Of a stretch of 64,000 nucleotides of DNA, positions 51,519-61,064 are shown one piece after another. The notes under the pieces are model-generated. The model had not been told where the DNA came from. It was given only the letters and a program-made list of their open reading frames with translations, and did not search any database. Location: positions 845,290-909,289 of the forward strand of contig NZ_SGIU01000001.1 in assembly GCF_004296335.1 (NCBI RefSeq), read 5' to 3'. The position numbers were made by a program, and so were the translations under genes. Source of the stretch: Flagellimonas allohymeniacidonis (GTDB lineage: Bacteria > Bacteroidota > Bacteroidia > Flavobacteriales > Flavobacteriaceae). Each line of letters starts with the position of its first letter. Within the stretch, counting starts at the first letter, position 1.

Positions 51519-51986
51519 ATGAAAAAGTTATTTGTCATGTTAGCCGTTTTTGCAGTTTCTATCTCCTGTTCAGAAAACGAAATCGAGAATCCAGTTCAAG
51601 TTTCTGAAGAACCTACCGCCACAAATGCCCTAGGCCCTATAGTCTGTACTGGATATGGTATCTTTTCAAATTCCGTCTATGACTGTGGTTGGCGTCGTGG
51701 ATACGAGGATTGGGTCTTTCACTACAACAGTGTTGTCACTCAACAGTCCTATCCTCCTTGTTATAAAATTAGAATTGTAGTCGGTTCGGGAACCGTTGGC
51801 ATAAAATGGAATACCGCTCTTTTTGCCCAACAAATTATTCAACAAACCCAAAACCAATATCAGACGTACTATAACAATTTGTTCAATAATACGGTTGGTG
51901 ATTTTAATCAAGGGAAAATTGCTGGATATTTAGCCGGGCGTGGACAGGAACCGTACACCGCAAATAGTGAGGATGTTTGTCCCTAA
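51519..51986 (+). CDS. Small orphan lipoprotein
   Basis: 155 aa. MKKLFVMLAVFAVSISC is a lipoprotein signal with Cys17. The mature part (VCTGYGIFSNSVYDCGWRRGYEDWVFHY, PPCYKIRIVVGSGTVGIKW, QQTQNQYQTYYNNLFNN, GKIAGYLAGRGQEPYT, DVCP) has four Cys, suggesting disulfides. I do not recognise a family. TAACTTTA (51489-51496) is a possible -7 box. A strong bidirectional hairpin follows. It stands alone and could be lineage-specific. Confidence 0.75.
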   Translation: MKKLFVMLAVFAVSISCSENEIENPVQVSEEPTATNALGPIVCTGYGIFSNSVYDCGWRRGYEDWVFHYNSVVTQQSYPPCYKIRIVVGSGTVGIKWNTALFAQQIIQQTQNQYQTYYNNLFNNTVGDFNQGKIAGYLAGRGQEPYTANSEDVCP

Positions 51987-52004
51987 TCCTTATTTCAGAA
52001 AACT

Positions 52005-52038
52005 AGAAATGCGAGGGTGTTTAAACCCTCGCATTTCT
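52005..52038. terminator. Bidirectional terminator between convergent genes
   Basis: 14-bp perfect stem AGAAATGCGAGGGT / ACCCTCGCATTTCT with a 6-nt loop; T-rich on either 3' side. Confidence 0.88.
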
Positions 52039-52058
52039 AATTGAACGTATTACGATTC

Positions 52059-54458
52059 TTAATTTTCGGAAGGAACAAAAACCAGCTTCGACTTGGATGT
52101 GGTTTCTATTTCATTTTGATTCATCATCATTTTTCTAAACTCACCTCGGACATAAAGTTCGGCCTGGTCTTTATAATGTTCGCTAAGTGGATTTCCAGAT
52201 TGCCCGGTTGGCAATATACTGATGCTATTTTCAATATCTGAGAAATCAATTATTCTGCGTGTAGATGGCCCTGTACTGACCTTATAAAACCCGGTACTAT
52301 CATAGGGGAAGGTCATATTGTTGATAACCTCTCGACTTCCTTCAACGGGGAAGGGTCCTACGTTTAAATACTTTCGCAAAGACGCTACCTGTCCTATCGG
52401 ATGTTTATGTTCCAAGGTATGTACTTTGTCCCAAGTCCATTCATTGGGGTCTGGTCCAAAATCCTTGACCAAAGATGTCCAGGCATCAGCGAAAGACTTG
52501 AGCACAATATGGTTTCGTGTTTCCACCACGTCTTGGGTCAGTACGTTATCCCACCATTTGCCTACTTTCATAATGGCGCCCCAGGCTATGTGTCTCTTCA
52601 TCAAATGGGTTGAAAGAAATTGTTTGAATCGCTCAGGTCCCATTTCATCCTCAAAGGTGTTTTTGAGCACGTAGTATTCACTTCTGTGATATAATAGTGC
52701 ACTTTGACTGTCCAGCGTATATGATCCATCCCAATTGCTCAGCTTATCCACTTCAACCAACTGTTGCTGATCGAGGTGGGATATATCCAAAAGCTTAATA
52801 AGTTCTGACACTAGCCTCGGATTGACGGAAGAGGTCACATCCAAAATCATCTCAGAAACCGATTCTTTGTCCCAATCATTCTTATTGTCGAGAAGTTCAA
52901 CAATGCGTTTCGCTCTGTTTTCCGGCAAATAATAACCAGGATAGAGCATTCCTGCAATGGAATCAGGTTGATTGTTGGCGGAATAGACGTAGTTCCATGG
53001 AGGGTTTATTGCACTCGGATTTTCGGAGAAATCGAGGTAACGAACGGGTTCCTCTTCGCCAGAGACTCCATTCAAAATAAACTTAGAGGAAATGCTATCG
53101 GGCATCTGGTAAAGTTGGGCACTGGCCCACCATGCAACATTTCCTTCCGCGTCGCCATACATCACATTAAGCCCTGGGGCATGAATATTGGGCAGGGCCT
53201 CTTGAAACTCATCCAAATTTTCTGCATGGGTAATACCGTAAAGTGCATCCAAAACCTTGTTTTCGAGACGGGTATAGATCCATGACATGGCTACGGGTCG
53301 TTCTTGGGTAATCTGGTCTGCTATTCCATTAAGAATGGGTCCGTGCCTTGTTTTTTTATAGGTGAACAAGACATCATCTCCATCCTTAACTGAAATGGTC
53401 TTTTCCACTACTTGAAGCTCTTTCCAGCCTTCTTCAGTGTTGTATTTTGTACTATCGGCCTGATTTAGTTCTTCAAAATAGAAGTTAAGGTCATCATTTT
53501 GGAACATGGTCAAGCCATAGGCCAGATTCCTGTCATGTCCCAACAACGGAAAAGGCACTCCTGCCATGTGATACCCATACTTTTCATAATGGGGAGTGCT
53601 CACATGGGCCTCGTACCATACTGATGGCTGAGCAAAACCAATATGTGGGTCGTTTGCCAAAATAACCTTCCCAGATTTAGTTTTTTCAGGAGCCAGTACC
53701 CAGCTGTTGCTTCCTACGAAAAGTGGAATGGGCAATTTGTCAAGAGCTTTGGTTACCGCTGCGGTGATGTTCGTGGCAATAGAATCCGAGGAGACATTCT
53801 TATAGTTTTTTATCCAAACCGTTGAGGAATCGGATTCAATGGCCAAATCATTCAAGTACTCCTCACCCAAGTCATTTTTCAAATCGGTAAGCAAGGGGTC
53901 TGTCTTATGTCCCATGGCAAAAGTAAAAGCCATATATCCCACTGCATTGTATACGTCTTCCAGCGTGAAAGGCTTCTTCTCCAAACCCGTTAGATAAAAC
54001 TCAACAGGCGTAGGTCCGTTCTCAATAAAACTATTGACTCCATCCAAATAGGCATTACATAATGCTGCCATAGGACTGCCGTTATCAATGTTAGTGAGTG
54101 TTGCTTTGGTATGTTCATCAATTCCCAAGGAGAGAAAAAACTTATCTGTGTCTACCAAATCTGGACCAAAAACCTCTGACAATCCTCCTTTGGCCACCCT
54201 TCGCAACAATTCCATTTGCCAAAGGCGGTCTTGCGCATGCACATAGCCCAAGGCCTGAAAGGCATCTTCTTCACTTTCTGCATATATATGGGGAATTCCA
54301 AAGGAATCATAGAACACAGTTACCTCATCGCTTAAGCCGGCCATGGTTTTTTGACCACTATATTCCGGTTTTAAGGTGTTCATGAACAATGCTGTTCCTA
54401 TTACCAGTAATACAATAACAACAGCAAGAAGTAGAAGTATCTTTTTGAATGTTTTCAC
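52059..54458 (-). CDS. Penicillin acylase family protein (Ntn hydrolase)
   Basis: 799 aa. A precursor that self-cleaves to small and large chains; the nucleophile Ser250 lies in LFVGSNSWVLAPEKTKSGKVILANDPHIGF. N-terminal membrane anchor KILLLLAVVIVLLVIGTALF, then VTVFYDSFGIPHIYAESEEDAFQALGYVHAQDRLWQMELLRR. It acts outside the inner membrane on an amide such as N-acyl-homoserine lactones, acylated amino acids or beta-lactams; the substrate cannot be told. The start is GTG at 54458, giving the anchor. It lies 72 nt after dsbD. Confidence 0.92.
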   Translation of the reverse strand: MKTFKKILLLLAVVIVLLVIGTALFMNTLKPEYSGQKTMAGLSDEVTVFYDSFGIPHIYAESEEDAFQALGYVHAQDRLWQMELLRRVAKGGLSEVFGPDLVDTDKFFLSLGIDEHTKATLTNIDNGSPMAALCNAYLDGVNSFIENGPTPVEFYLTGLEKKPFTLEDVYNAVGYMAFTFAMGHKTDPLLTDLKNDLGEEYLNDLAIESDSSTVWIKNYKNVSSDSIATNITAAVTKALDKLPIPLFVGSNSWVLAPEKTKSGKVILANDPHIGFAQPSVWYEAHVSTPHYEKYGYHMAGVPFPLLGHDRNLAYGLTMFQNDDLNFYFEELNQADSTKYNTEEGWKELQVVEKTISVKDGDDVLFTYKKTRHGPILNGIADQITQERPVAMSWIYTRLENKVLDALYGITHAENLDEFQEALPNIHAPGLNVMYGDAEGNVAWWASAQLYQMPDSISSKFILNGVSGEEEPVRYLDFSENPSAINPPWNYVYSANNQPDSIAGMLYPGYYLPENRAKRIVELLDNKNDWDKESVSEMILDVTSSVNPRLVSELIKLLDISHLDQQQLVEVDKLSNWDGSYTLDSQSALLYHRSEYYVLKNTFEDEMGPERFKQFLSTHLMKRHIAWGAIMKVGKWWDNVLTQDVVETRNHIVLKSFADAWTSLVKDFGPDPNEWTWDKVHTLEHKHPIGQVASLRKYLNVGPFPVEGSREVINNMTFPYDSTGFYKVSTGPSTRRIIDFSDIENSISILPTGQSGNPLSEHYKDQAELYVRGEFRKMMMNQNEIETTSKSKLVFVPSEN

Positions 54459-54530
54459 AAAGCTTCGGTTAAGTTATTTAGCTTTTCGAAGTTACATTTT
54501 TTTGTAAAAACAGGAAATGAAATGAAAAAA

Positions 54531-56513
54531 CTATGGTCGATTCATGGAGAGCTGGTAGTTTTCCAAACCAGATTTTAACCACTCTTCATAAACCTCCGCA
54601 TCCACATATTGAACGGCTTCATTCAAAATCTCCAAGTTTGGAGAAAGCAAGACATAGTAGGGCTGCGAAGCTGCGTTGAAGTTTATGGTTTGAAAAGTGC
54701 CCCACTTCTGGCCTATGGTCTCTATGGATTTTATTCTTCCCGAATCGTACTTAAAATCAAATTGTTCATCTGTTGGTAATTCCTTCCGATCATCCACATA
54801 TAACGAAATAAGGACGTAGTCGTCTTTAAGCATTCTATAAATGCTGGCCTGGCTCCACACGTTCTCCTCCATTTTTCTACAATTTACACAGGCCCATCCG
54901 GTAAAGTCCAATAAAATGGGTTTGTTCTGTTCTTTGGCAACGGCCAAACCTTCATCGAAATCCTTATAGCAATCCAATCCCAGTGGACATTCACTATCGG
55001 TCTGTTGTAGACTGTAAAAGTCAGGCGGTGGAAAACCGCTCAAAAAACGAAGATGGGTAATGTTGGCAAGTCCTAGGATAAGATATATCGAAAAAGCGGC
55101 AGAAAAGAGCCCGACAATCTTACGTGGAACGGACAGTTTTTGTTTGGGACCATCGTGTGGAAACCGAAATGCTCCAAATAAATAGAGGGCCAATAAAACG
55201 AAAAGTACAATCCAAACTCCCAAAAAGATTTCCCGCTTCAAAATCCCCCAATTACCAACCAAATCAGCATTGGACAAGAATTTGAAGGCCAGTGCCAGTT
55301 CCAAAAAGCCCAAAACCACCTTTACCGTGGTCATCCAACCTCCTGATTTAGGAAGGGAATTTAACCAAGCTGGGAAAAGCGCAAAAAGAGCAAAGGGCAA
55401 TGCCAAGGCCAAACCAAAACCTACCATTCCGGCCGATAAATTTATGGCAACATTTCCTTCGGCCAGTGTCGTACTTCCCAAAAGTCCACCTAAAATGGGA
55501 CCCGTACACGAAAAGGAAACAATCGCCAAGGTCAATGCCATAAAAAAGATACCCAAACCTCCACCAACCTTATGTGAAGCGGCATCCATCTTATTGGCCC
55601 ATGAGCTTGGAAGGGTCAATTCGTAGTAGCCGAAAAAGGAAAATGCAAAAAAGACGAAGATTATGAAAAAGAGAATATTCAGCCAAATGTTGGTTGCAAT
55701 GGTATTCAGAATTTGCGAATCGACGGAATCGAAAAGATGGAAAGGCAAACTCAGCAAAAAGTAAATCAAGACAATAAAGAAGCCATATTGAATGGCATTG
55801 AAGATTCCTTTCGACCTTTGCTGTGACCGCTTGGTGAAAAAAGAAACCGTTAGCGGAATCATCGGAAACACACAGGGAGTCAACAAAGCTATCAATCCAC
55901 CCAAAAAACCAAGTCCGAATATCATCCAGAGGTTCGATTTGGAAGCTGAATTGCCCAAGGCTCCCTGGCTTAAAACTTCCCTGTTCTGCAAGTCAATTTT
56001 TAAGGACTCCCCCAAAGCAACGCTGGCTTCGTCAAGATTTTTGGTTTCAGTAATAAAGGCTGAGCCGTCCAAAGAAATTTGAAAAAATTCATCCATGGGG
56101 ATGCAGACTTCCTTACAAATTTGATAGAATAGATTAACTGAAATCTGCGATACCTCAGGTCGTAAAAGTTTAATCTTTTGCGTAAAGATGGCTTCTCCTT
56201 TGAAGAAGGTTTCTTCCACCTCAAAAATCTCACTATACTCCTTAATGGTCTCACTCTCCTCCGTACCCCCTATCAGTTCGTAGTCCTCTCCTGCTCCTTC
56301 AAAGGTGAACTCACTGGGCAGTGAACCTCCCTCCGCTGTGTATTGCGAATACACATGCCATCCCTCTTGGATAATCCCTTTGAAGGTCAACTCATATTCG
56401 GTCTCGGATATTTTCTCCACCGAATGTGACCAAATGGCCGGATTGTCTTCAGATTGACCGAAAACCGAACCAAAATTGAATAAAATTGCAAAAAGTATTG
56501 CTAATACTCTCAT
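54531..56513 (-). CDS. dsbD: DsbD-type thiol:disulfide interchange protein
   Basis: 660 aa. Signal peptide (MRVLAILFAILFNFGSVFGQ), N-terminal DsbD-like periplasmic domain to about 190 (IFYQICKEVCIPMDEFF), eight or so membrane helices with two Cys (LTPCVFPMIPLTVSFF; FSCTGPILGGLLG), and a C-terminal thioredoxin domain with DFTGWACVNCRKMEENVW (Cys about 542 and 545). Moves electrons from cytoplasmic thioredoxin to periplasmic proteins. Its ATG overlaps the tilS TGA (ATGA). Confidence 0.93.
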   Translation of the reverse strand: MRVLAILFAILFNFGSVFGQSEDNPAIWSHSVEKISETEYELTFKGIIQEGWHVYSQYTAEGGSLPSEFTFEGAGEDYELIGGTEESETIKEYSEIFEVEETFFKGEAIFTQKIKLLRPEVSQISVNLFYQICKEVCIPMDEFFQISLDGSAFITETKNLDEASVALGESLKIDLQNREVLSQGALGNSASKSNLWMIFGLGFLGGLIALLTPCVFPMIPLTVSFFTKRSQQRSKGIFNAIQYGFFIVLIYFLLSLPFHLFDSVDSQILNTIATNIWLNILFFIIFVFFAFSFFGYYELTLPSSWANKMDAASHKVGGGLGIFFMALTLAIVSFSCTGPILGGLLGSTTLAEGNVAINLSAGMVGFGLALALPFALFALFPAWLNSLPKSGGWMTTVKVVLGFLELALAFKFLSNADLVGNWGILKREIFLGVWIVLFVLLALYLFGAFRFPHDGPKQKLSVPRKIVGLFSAAFSIYLILGLANITHLRFLSGFPPPDFYSLQQTDSECPLGLDCYKDFDEGLAVAKEQNKPILLDFTGWACVNCRKMEENVWSQASIYRMLKDDYVLISLYVDDRKELPTDEQFDFKYDSGRIKSIETIGQKWGTFQTINFNAASQPYYVLLSPNLEILNEAVQYVDAEVYEEWLKSGLENYQLSMNRP

Positions 56514-57817
56514 TCGTTAACCGTGATTTTAATAATCTTTTGGCTTGCATTGCTTACTTTAAAACGCTCATCTCCCCTGCGTCCGACTACCCAAGCAACC
56601 TCATCTCCTGAGCAAATCAACCATTGCTTCTCCTTCGAAAAAACATCCATTTTTTCATCCTTAAAGAATTTGGATAGCTTTTTCTTCCCCTGCATCCCAA
56701 GTGGATAAAAATAGTCGCCTTTTTCCCATTTCCTTAATACTAACGGATAGTTTAACTTTTCCTTATCTAAAAAAACGGTGTTTTTTGATGGATTTTCTAT
56801 TTGAGAAACCTCTTCTATGGTCAAATGAATGGGATGTTTGATAGTTTTTTGCTCCTCTTCCAAAAGATGTACGCTTGACTCCTGGACCGTTATTTCCTTA
56901 AGAATCAAATACGCTCTGTCCTTTAATAATCTGTGGGTTTTAGAGTGGACTTCCTTACCACTCATAGCGCTCAAAAGCGCATGCACATCGTCCCATTCTG
57001 TAAATCCATAGGGGTGAAAGAGTCCAAATAAATAGGGTTTCAATGGTTCAAGCTTTTTAAGCTCTTTAATTGGAATTTTAGTTCTTTGCCCTTCCTTAAC
57101 AAACAAGTTAGTCCTCGTATTTTCAACGGTTTTATCCACTAAACCTTTTGTTTGTAGCAGATATTCCCGGGTTCTTAAAAAGTTATCCAAAAATGTAGGA
57201 TGGAGTTCCTTAAGTTTAGGAGTTATTTCCTTTCTGATTTTGTTCCGAAGATATTTGGTTTCCCTATTGCTGGAATCCTCTCGCCATTTCAAATTGGCTG
57301 ATTGCGCATACGCCAAAATCTCTTCACGGGAAAACTGAAGCAAAGGTCGAACCACCCTGTTATTGACTTCAGGAATACCGGTTAACCCTTCAATTCCCGT
57401 TCCTCTCGATAGATTAATTAAAAAAGTCTCGAGGCAATCATCCGCTTGATGGGCTGTTAAAACGTAATCTTTGTTTTCCATTTCAAGAAGTTCATCGAAC
57501 CACTGATAACGCAATTCCCGAGCTGCCATTTGAACAGAACCCCCATGGGTTTTAACATGGGCCAAGGTGTCGAAAGAAGTTGTGAAAACGGTAAGGCCTA
57601 AAGCTTTTCCCAGTTGCTTTACAAACTTCTCATCCCCATCACTTTCCAAACCCCTCAGCTTAAAATTACAGTGCGCCAAAACGATATCCAATCCTAGTTG
57701 ATGGCAAATGTGCGCCAAAACAACGCTGTCCACCCCCCCACTACAGGCGACCACCAAAGAACTCTTCTTTAAAAAAGAAAGCTGATTTTCAATATTTTGT
57801 TGAAATTCCTGAAGCAC
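56510..57817 (-). CDS. tilS: tRNA(Ile)-lysidine synthase
   Basis: Converts C34 of tRNA-Ile(CAU) to lysidine so it reads AUA. 435 aa. PP-loop VVACSGGVDSVVLAHICHQLG, CNFKLRGLESDGDEKFV, ARELRYQWFDELL, YVLTAHQADDCLETFLINLSRGTG and RPLLQFSREEILAYA, plus a C-terminal TilS domain. The start is GTG at 57817, fitting the family's N-terminus. It is 16 nt after pabB and overlaps dsbD. Confidence 0.95.
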   Translation of the reverse strand: MLQEFQQNIENQLSFLKKSSLVVACSGGVDSVVLAHICHQLGLDIVLAHCNFKLRGLESDGDEKFVKQLGKALGLTVFTTSFDTLAHVKTHGGSVQMAARELRYQWFDELLEMENKDYVLTAHQADDCLETFLINLSRGTGIEGLTGIPEVNNRVVRPLLQFSREEILAYAQSANLKWREDSSNRETKYLRNKIRKEITPKLKELHPTFLDNFLRTREYLLQTKGLVDKTVENTRTNLFVKEGQRTKIPIKELKKLEPLKPYLFGLFHPYGFTEWDDVHALLSAMSGKEVHSKTHRLLKDRAYLILKEITVQESSVHLLEEEQKTIKHPIHLTIEEVSQIENPSKNTVFLDKEKLNYPLVLRKWEKGDYFYPLGMQGKKKLSKFFKDEKMDVFSKEKQWLICSGDEVAWVVGRRGDERFKVSNASQKIIKITVNE

Positions 57818-57833
57818 CTGTCAAAAGTAGTGA

Positions 57834-59138
57834 TTAACTATCGGTCGATTCCAATACACTGCGCATGGCCTTTGCTTTTAAAAGGCATTCTTGGTATTCT
57901 TTGGCTGGGTCAGACTTGGCCGTAATGGCACTACCTACCGAATAGGAAATATACTGTTTTGATGCATTGTAGAGAATACTTCGAATCACCACATTAAAAT
58001 CGAAATCACCTTTTGGGTCGAAGTAGCCAACTGTTCCGCTGTATAAACCCCGTTTGGTTTCTTCCAGCTCTTCAATGATTTGCATCGCAGATATCTTAGG
58101 AGCTCCGGTCATACTCCCCATAGGAAAAGTATCCTTAATAAGATCTGTGGCCTTTGTATTAACAGATACCTCAGATTCGATAGTGGAAATCATTTGATGT
58201 ACTTGTTTAAACCGATACACTTTGCAAAGTTCTTTAACATCAACGCTTCCCATAAGGGCGCTTTTGGAAAGGTCATTTCTTACCAAATCGGTTATCATGA
58301 TGTTCTCTGCCCTTTCTTTGGGGTCATTTGCCAAGGCTTCTTCCAGAATTAGGTCTTCATCTACGTTCAATCCCCTTGGAGCTGTTCCTTTTATGGGCTG
58401 TGAAATCACTTGGTTTCCCATTTTTTTTAAATAACGCTCTGGGGAAGCACATAAAAGGTACTTATCGTTTAAGCGGAGGAAGGTAGCAAAAGGGGGTTCA
58501 GAAATGTCATTCAGTTTCCGGTAAATGTGCCAGGGATCCATCCCTGTATTGTTCGAATAAAACTCCTGGCATAAATTGGCTTCGTAGATATCGCCTCTCT
58601 TGATGGAGTCCAATAGCGAATTGACTTTTTCAAAATAGGCATCTTTATGGATGCGCATTTGAATTCGGACCCCACGGGTTGATGTATCGGTTTGATTGGA
58701 AGTAGAATTACTTATTTTATTAAAGTCATTTTCGATTTCGTTTGCAACGGATTCCAGATAAAGGAAATCAACCGAGTTGTCCTTTATCCTGATAATCTTT
58801 TCGGGTTGAAAAAAACAAACTTCGGGAAAATCCAGTGCATCCCGGTTTCTAGATTTTAGGGCCTCTAGCTGATTTTTAAAATCATAAGTGATGCATCCAA
58901 AAAGCCAATCTTTCGTTTTGTCGAGGTAATTTTGTACTTCATCGATGGTTTTAATGAAATTTTTGGACTGATTGGTCTGTCCACCAACCGCCAGTACTGC
59001 TTCAAAAGATGAATAGGGTTCATGATGCTCATTGCTATCCAACCATACAATATGCTGATAGGGTCTTGACCAGTTCAATAGTGCTTTTTTAAGAGCTTTT
59101 AAATCCGAAAAAGGAAAAGAACGAAGTACTCTTTGCAA
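57834..59138 (-). CDS. pabB: Aminodeoxychorismate synthase component I
   Basis: Chorismate to 4-amino-4-deoxychorismate, first step to p-aminobenzoate and folate. 434 aa. YEANLCQEFYSNN, LLCASPERYLKK, QPIKGTAPRGLNVDEDLILEEAL, KERAENIMITDLVRNDLSK, FPMGSMTGAPKISAMQIIEELE and YSVGSAITAKSDPAKEYQECLLKAKAM. The Lys in PIKGT is the residue that separates PabB from TrpE (which has PIAGT). The start appears to be TTG at 59138. 16 nt before tilS; 6 nt after the FMN-reductase gene. Confidence 0.92.
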   Translation of the reverse strand: MQRVLRSFPFSDLKALKKALLNWSRPYQHIVWLDSNEHHEPYSSFEAVLAVGGQTNQSKNFIKTIDEVQNYLDKTKDWLFGCITYDFKNQLEALKSRNRDALDFPEVCFFQPEKIIRIKDNSVDFLYLESVANEIENDFNKISNSTSNQTDTSTRGVRIQMRIHKDAYFEKVNSLLDSIKRGDIYEANLCQEFYSNNTGMDPWHIYRKLNDISEPPFATFLRLNDKYLLCASPERYLKKMGNQVISQPIKGTAPRGLNVDEDLILEEALANDPKERAENIMITDLVRNDLSKSALMGSVDVKELCKVYRFKQVHQMISTIESEVSVNTKATDLIKDTFPMGSMTGAPKISAMQIIEELEETKRGLYSGTVGYFDPKGDFDFNVVIRSILYNASKQYISYSVGSAITAKSDPAKEYQECLLKAKAMRSVLESTDS

Positions 59139-59144
59139 ATCGAC

Positions 59145-59678
59145 CTAGGTTAGTTTTTCTAAAAATCGATTCAGAGCGTCCTGATGTGCCAACTGTAAAT
59201 CAGAGGAAACAATAGTACCTTTTTCAAAATTTTCCTGAAACGAGGGTAAAGAGAACGTGGTGACCACTTCGGCACCAAAACGCGGCAACAAGGCTTCCAG
59301 TACTTGCAAGGAGCCTACTCCCCCCCTTTTTCCTCTAGAGGCTGACATTAAGAATACAAATGTGTCTTGAAAAAATTTACGCTCCAATCGTGAAAGCCAG
59401 TCTATTACATTCTTAAAGTAGGCCGAAGGATTTCCATTGTGCTCATTGACCGACAGGACAACGCCCTTGGCTTTTTGGATGTCATTTTTCAACTCTATCA
59501 AAGAGTTTGAAAATCCTTTTTGCCTTTCTTCATCTTCCGAATACATAGAAAAAGGATATTGGGCCATATTTAGTACTTGAATTTCATGACCTTCTATTAA
59601 AGAAGTGGTATACCGTATCAATTCATAATTAATGGAAGTAGAAGAATTGCTACCCGCCAATGCCAAAATTTCAGCCAT
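59145..59678 (-). CDS. NADPH-dependent FMN reductase-like protein
   Basis: 177-aa flavodoxin-like fold: LALAGSNSSTSINYELI (phosphate loop), SVNEHNGNPSAYFKNVIDWLSR (FMN contacts), FVFLMSASRGKRGGVGSLQVLEALLPRFGA. A quinone or flavin reductase of general redox use. First gene of the FMN reductase-pabB-tilS-dsbD unit, 6 nt before pabB. Confidence 0.88.
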   Translation of the reverse strand: MAEILALAGSNSSTSINYELIRYTTSLIEGHEIQVLNMAQYPFSMYSEDEERQKGFSNSLIELKNDIQKAKGVVLSVNEHNGNPSAYFKNVIDWLSRLERKFFQDTFVFLMSASRGKRGGVGSLQVLEALLPRFGAEVVTTFSLPSFQENFEKGTIVSSDLQLAHQDALNRFLEKLT

Positions 59679-59743
59679 TGCCTATATTATTTGATTGTTT
59701 CGCTAAAATACCCCAATACCTCCTTAGTTGCCAGTATTTTGTC

Positions 59744-59751
59744 TAATTTTG
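59744..59751 (+). promoter_or_regulatory. -7 box upstream of the acyltransferase gene
   Basis: Perfect TAATTTTG; TTG at 59728-59730 is only 13 nt upstream. The leader would be about 57 nt. Confidence 0.4.
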
Positions 59752-59807
59752 CCGTGCAAAACATCCAAACTACTTGTTATGCAAGTATATAGGATAATTG
59801 TTTTACA

Positions 59808-61004
59808 ATGAAATCCAATAGCACTAGGTTATTCTTTATCGACGCCATGCGCGCATGGGCCATTTTGATGATGCTTCAAGGGCATTTCATCGATGGGTTG
59901 TTAGATCCGGTCTTTAGGGATAGGAATAATCTAGTATTCGATACATGGCTCTATTTTAGAGGGATTACAGCCCCCGTATTCTTTACGGTTTCTGGTTTTA
60001 TTTTCACCTATTTGTTAATTCGAGTACCCCAAAAGGGGTTAGAAAATCCAAGGGTAAAAAAAGGGATTCGAAGAGGATTACAACTCCTATTAATAGGGTA
60101 TTTACTACGGATGAATTTGTTTGGTCTCTTAAATGGAGAGATTTATGATTCCTTTTATTTGGTGGATGTATTGCACTGCATTGGTCTTTCCATTTTGGGT
60201 GTGATTGGAATTTATTTGTTCAGCATCAAAAGAAAACCCTGGCTCTTCCCTGCCCTGATGCTAGGGGTCACTATTCTATTGTTTCTTTTTGAGCCTTTTT
60301 ACAAAACATGGTCTTTTGGATTTTTGCCTGATGCACTGGCCAATTATTTTACCAAGTCCAATGGCTCAGTCTTTACCATTATTCCATGGTTGGGCTATGC
60401 TACCATTGGTGGGTTTTTGTCTATTTTATTTACCCGATATAAAAATTCAAAATATCTATATCCCGTTGCGATAAGCAGTGCTATTGCCATAGGCTCAGTT
60501 TTGATTTTCTATTCCTCGGACGCGTTTTTAGAGCTGCATAGAACAACTGGAATTCAGCTTTTTGCGGATATCTTCTTTAACAACTATCTGTTTATTAGAC
60601 TTGGGGATGTGTTCCTCGTTTTTGCCGTGTTCATGATTCTGAGGAAATTTATGAACAACGCTACGGTACTAAAAATTGGAGCCAGCACTTTGTCCATCTA
60701 CGTGATTCATTTTATTGTTCTCTATGGAAGTTTCACGGGATTGGGCCTTTATCGTTTCTTGAACCACTCGCTTAACCCAACGTTGGTGATTTCCGGCGCC
60801 ATTGCTTTTATGGTTCTTTGCACATATTTGGCGCTTGCCTATAATAAGCGCGAACAAGAAATCAAGGACAATATCTCCTTGATTTTTGAATGGGCTAAAA
60901 TTCAGACTGCCGAAGCCTATGATCTTGCCAAACCCGTTTTAAAGGAATTGGGTATGCGAGCCAAGCTGTTCTTGAGCAGGGTGTTCGCCTTCGTCAAAAA
61001 CTAG
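59808..61004 (+). CDS. Multi-pass acyltransferase, DUF1624/HGSNAT-like
   Basis: A 398-aa membrane protein with about ten helices. FFIDAMRAWAILMMLQGHFIDGLL (with the conserved GH) and FRGITAPVFFTVSGFIFTYLLIR are typical of the heparan-alpha-glucosaminide N-acetyltransferase-like family (DUF1624), as is LVDVLHCIGLSILGVIGIYL. The C-terminal cytoplasmic helix (IFEWAKIQTAEAYDLAKPVLKELG) is extra. It probably acylates a cell-envelope sugar, which is not identified. Confidence 0.85.
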   Translation: MKSNSTRLFFIDAMRAWAILMMLQGHFIDGLLDPVFRDRNNLVFDTWLYFRGITAPVFFTVSGFIFTYLLIRVPQKGLENPRVKKGIRRGLQLLLIGYLLRMNLFGLLNGEIYDSFYLVDVLHCIGLSILGVIGIYLFSIKRKPWLFPALMLGVTILLFLFEPFYKTWSFGFLPDALANYFTKSNGSVFTIIPWLGYATIGGFLSILFTRYKNSKYLYPVAISSAIAIGSVLIFYSSDAFLELHRTTGIQLFADIFFNNYLFIRLGDVFLVFAVFMILRKFMNNATVLKIGASTLSIYVIHFIVLYGSFTGLGLYRFLNHSLNPTLVISGAIAFMVLCTYLALAYNKREQEIKDNISLIFEWAKIQTAEAYDLAKPVLKELGMRAKLFLSRVFAFVKN

Positions 61005-61064
61005 TTAGAACCTTTCCCAAAAAATTTCCTTTTAGCTTTGAAAAATAGCTAGACAAAATAAGTG

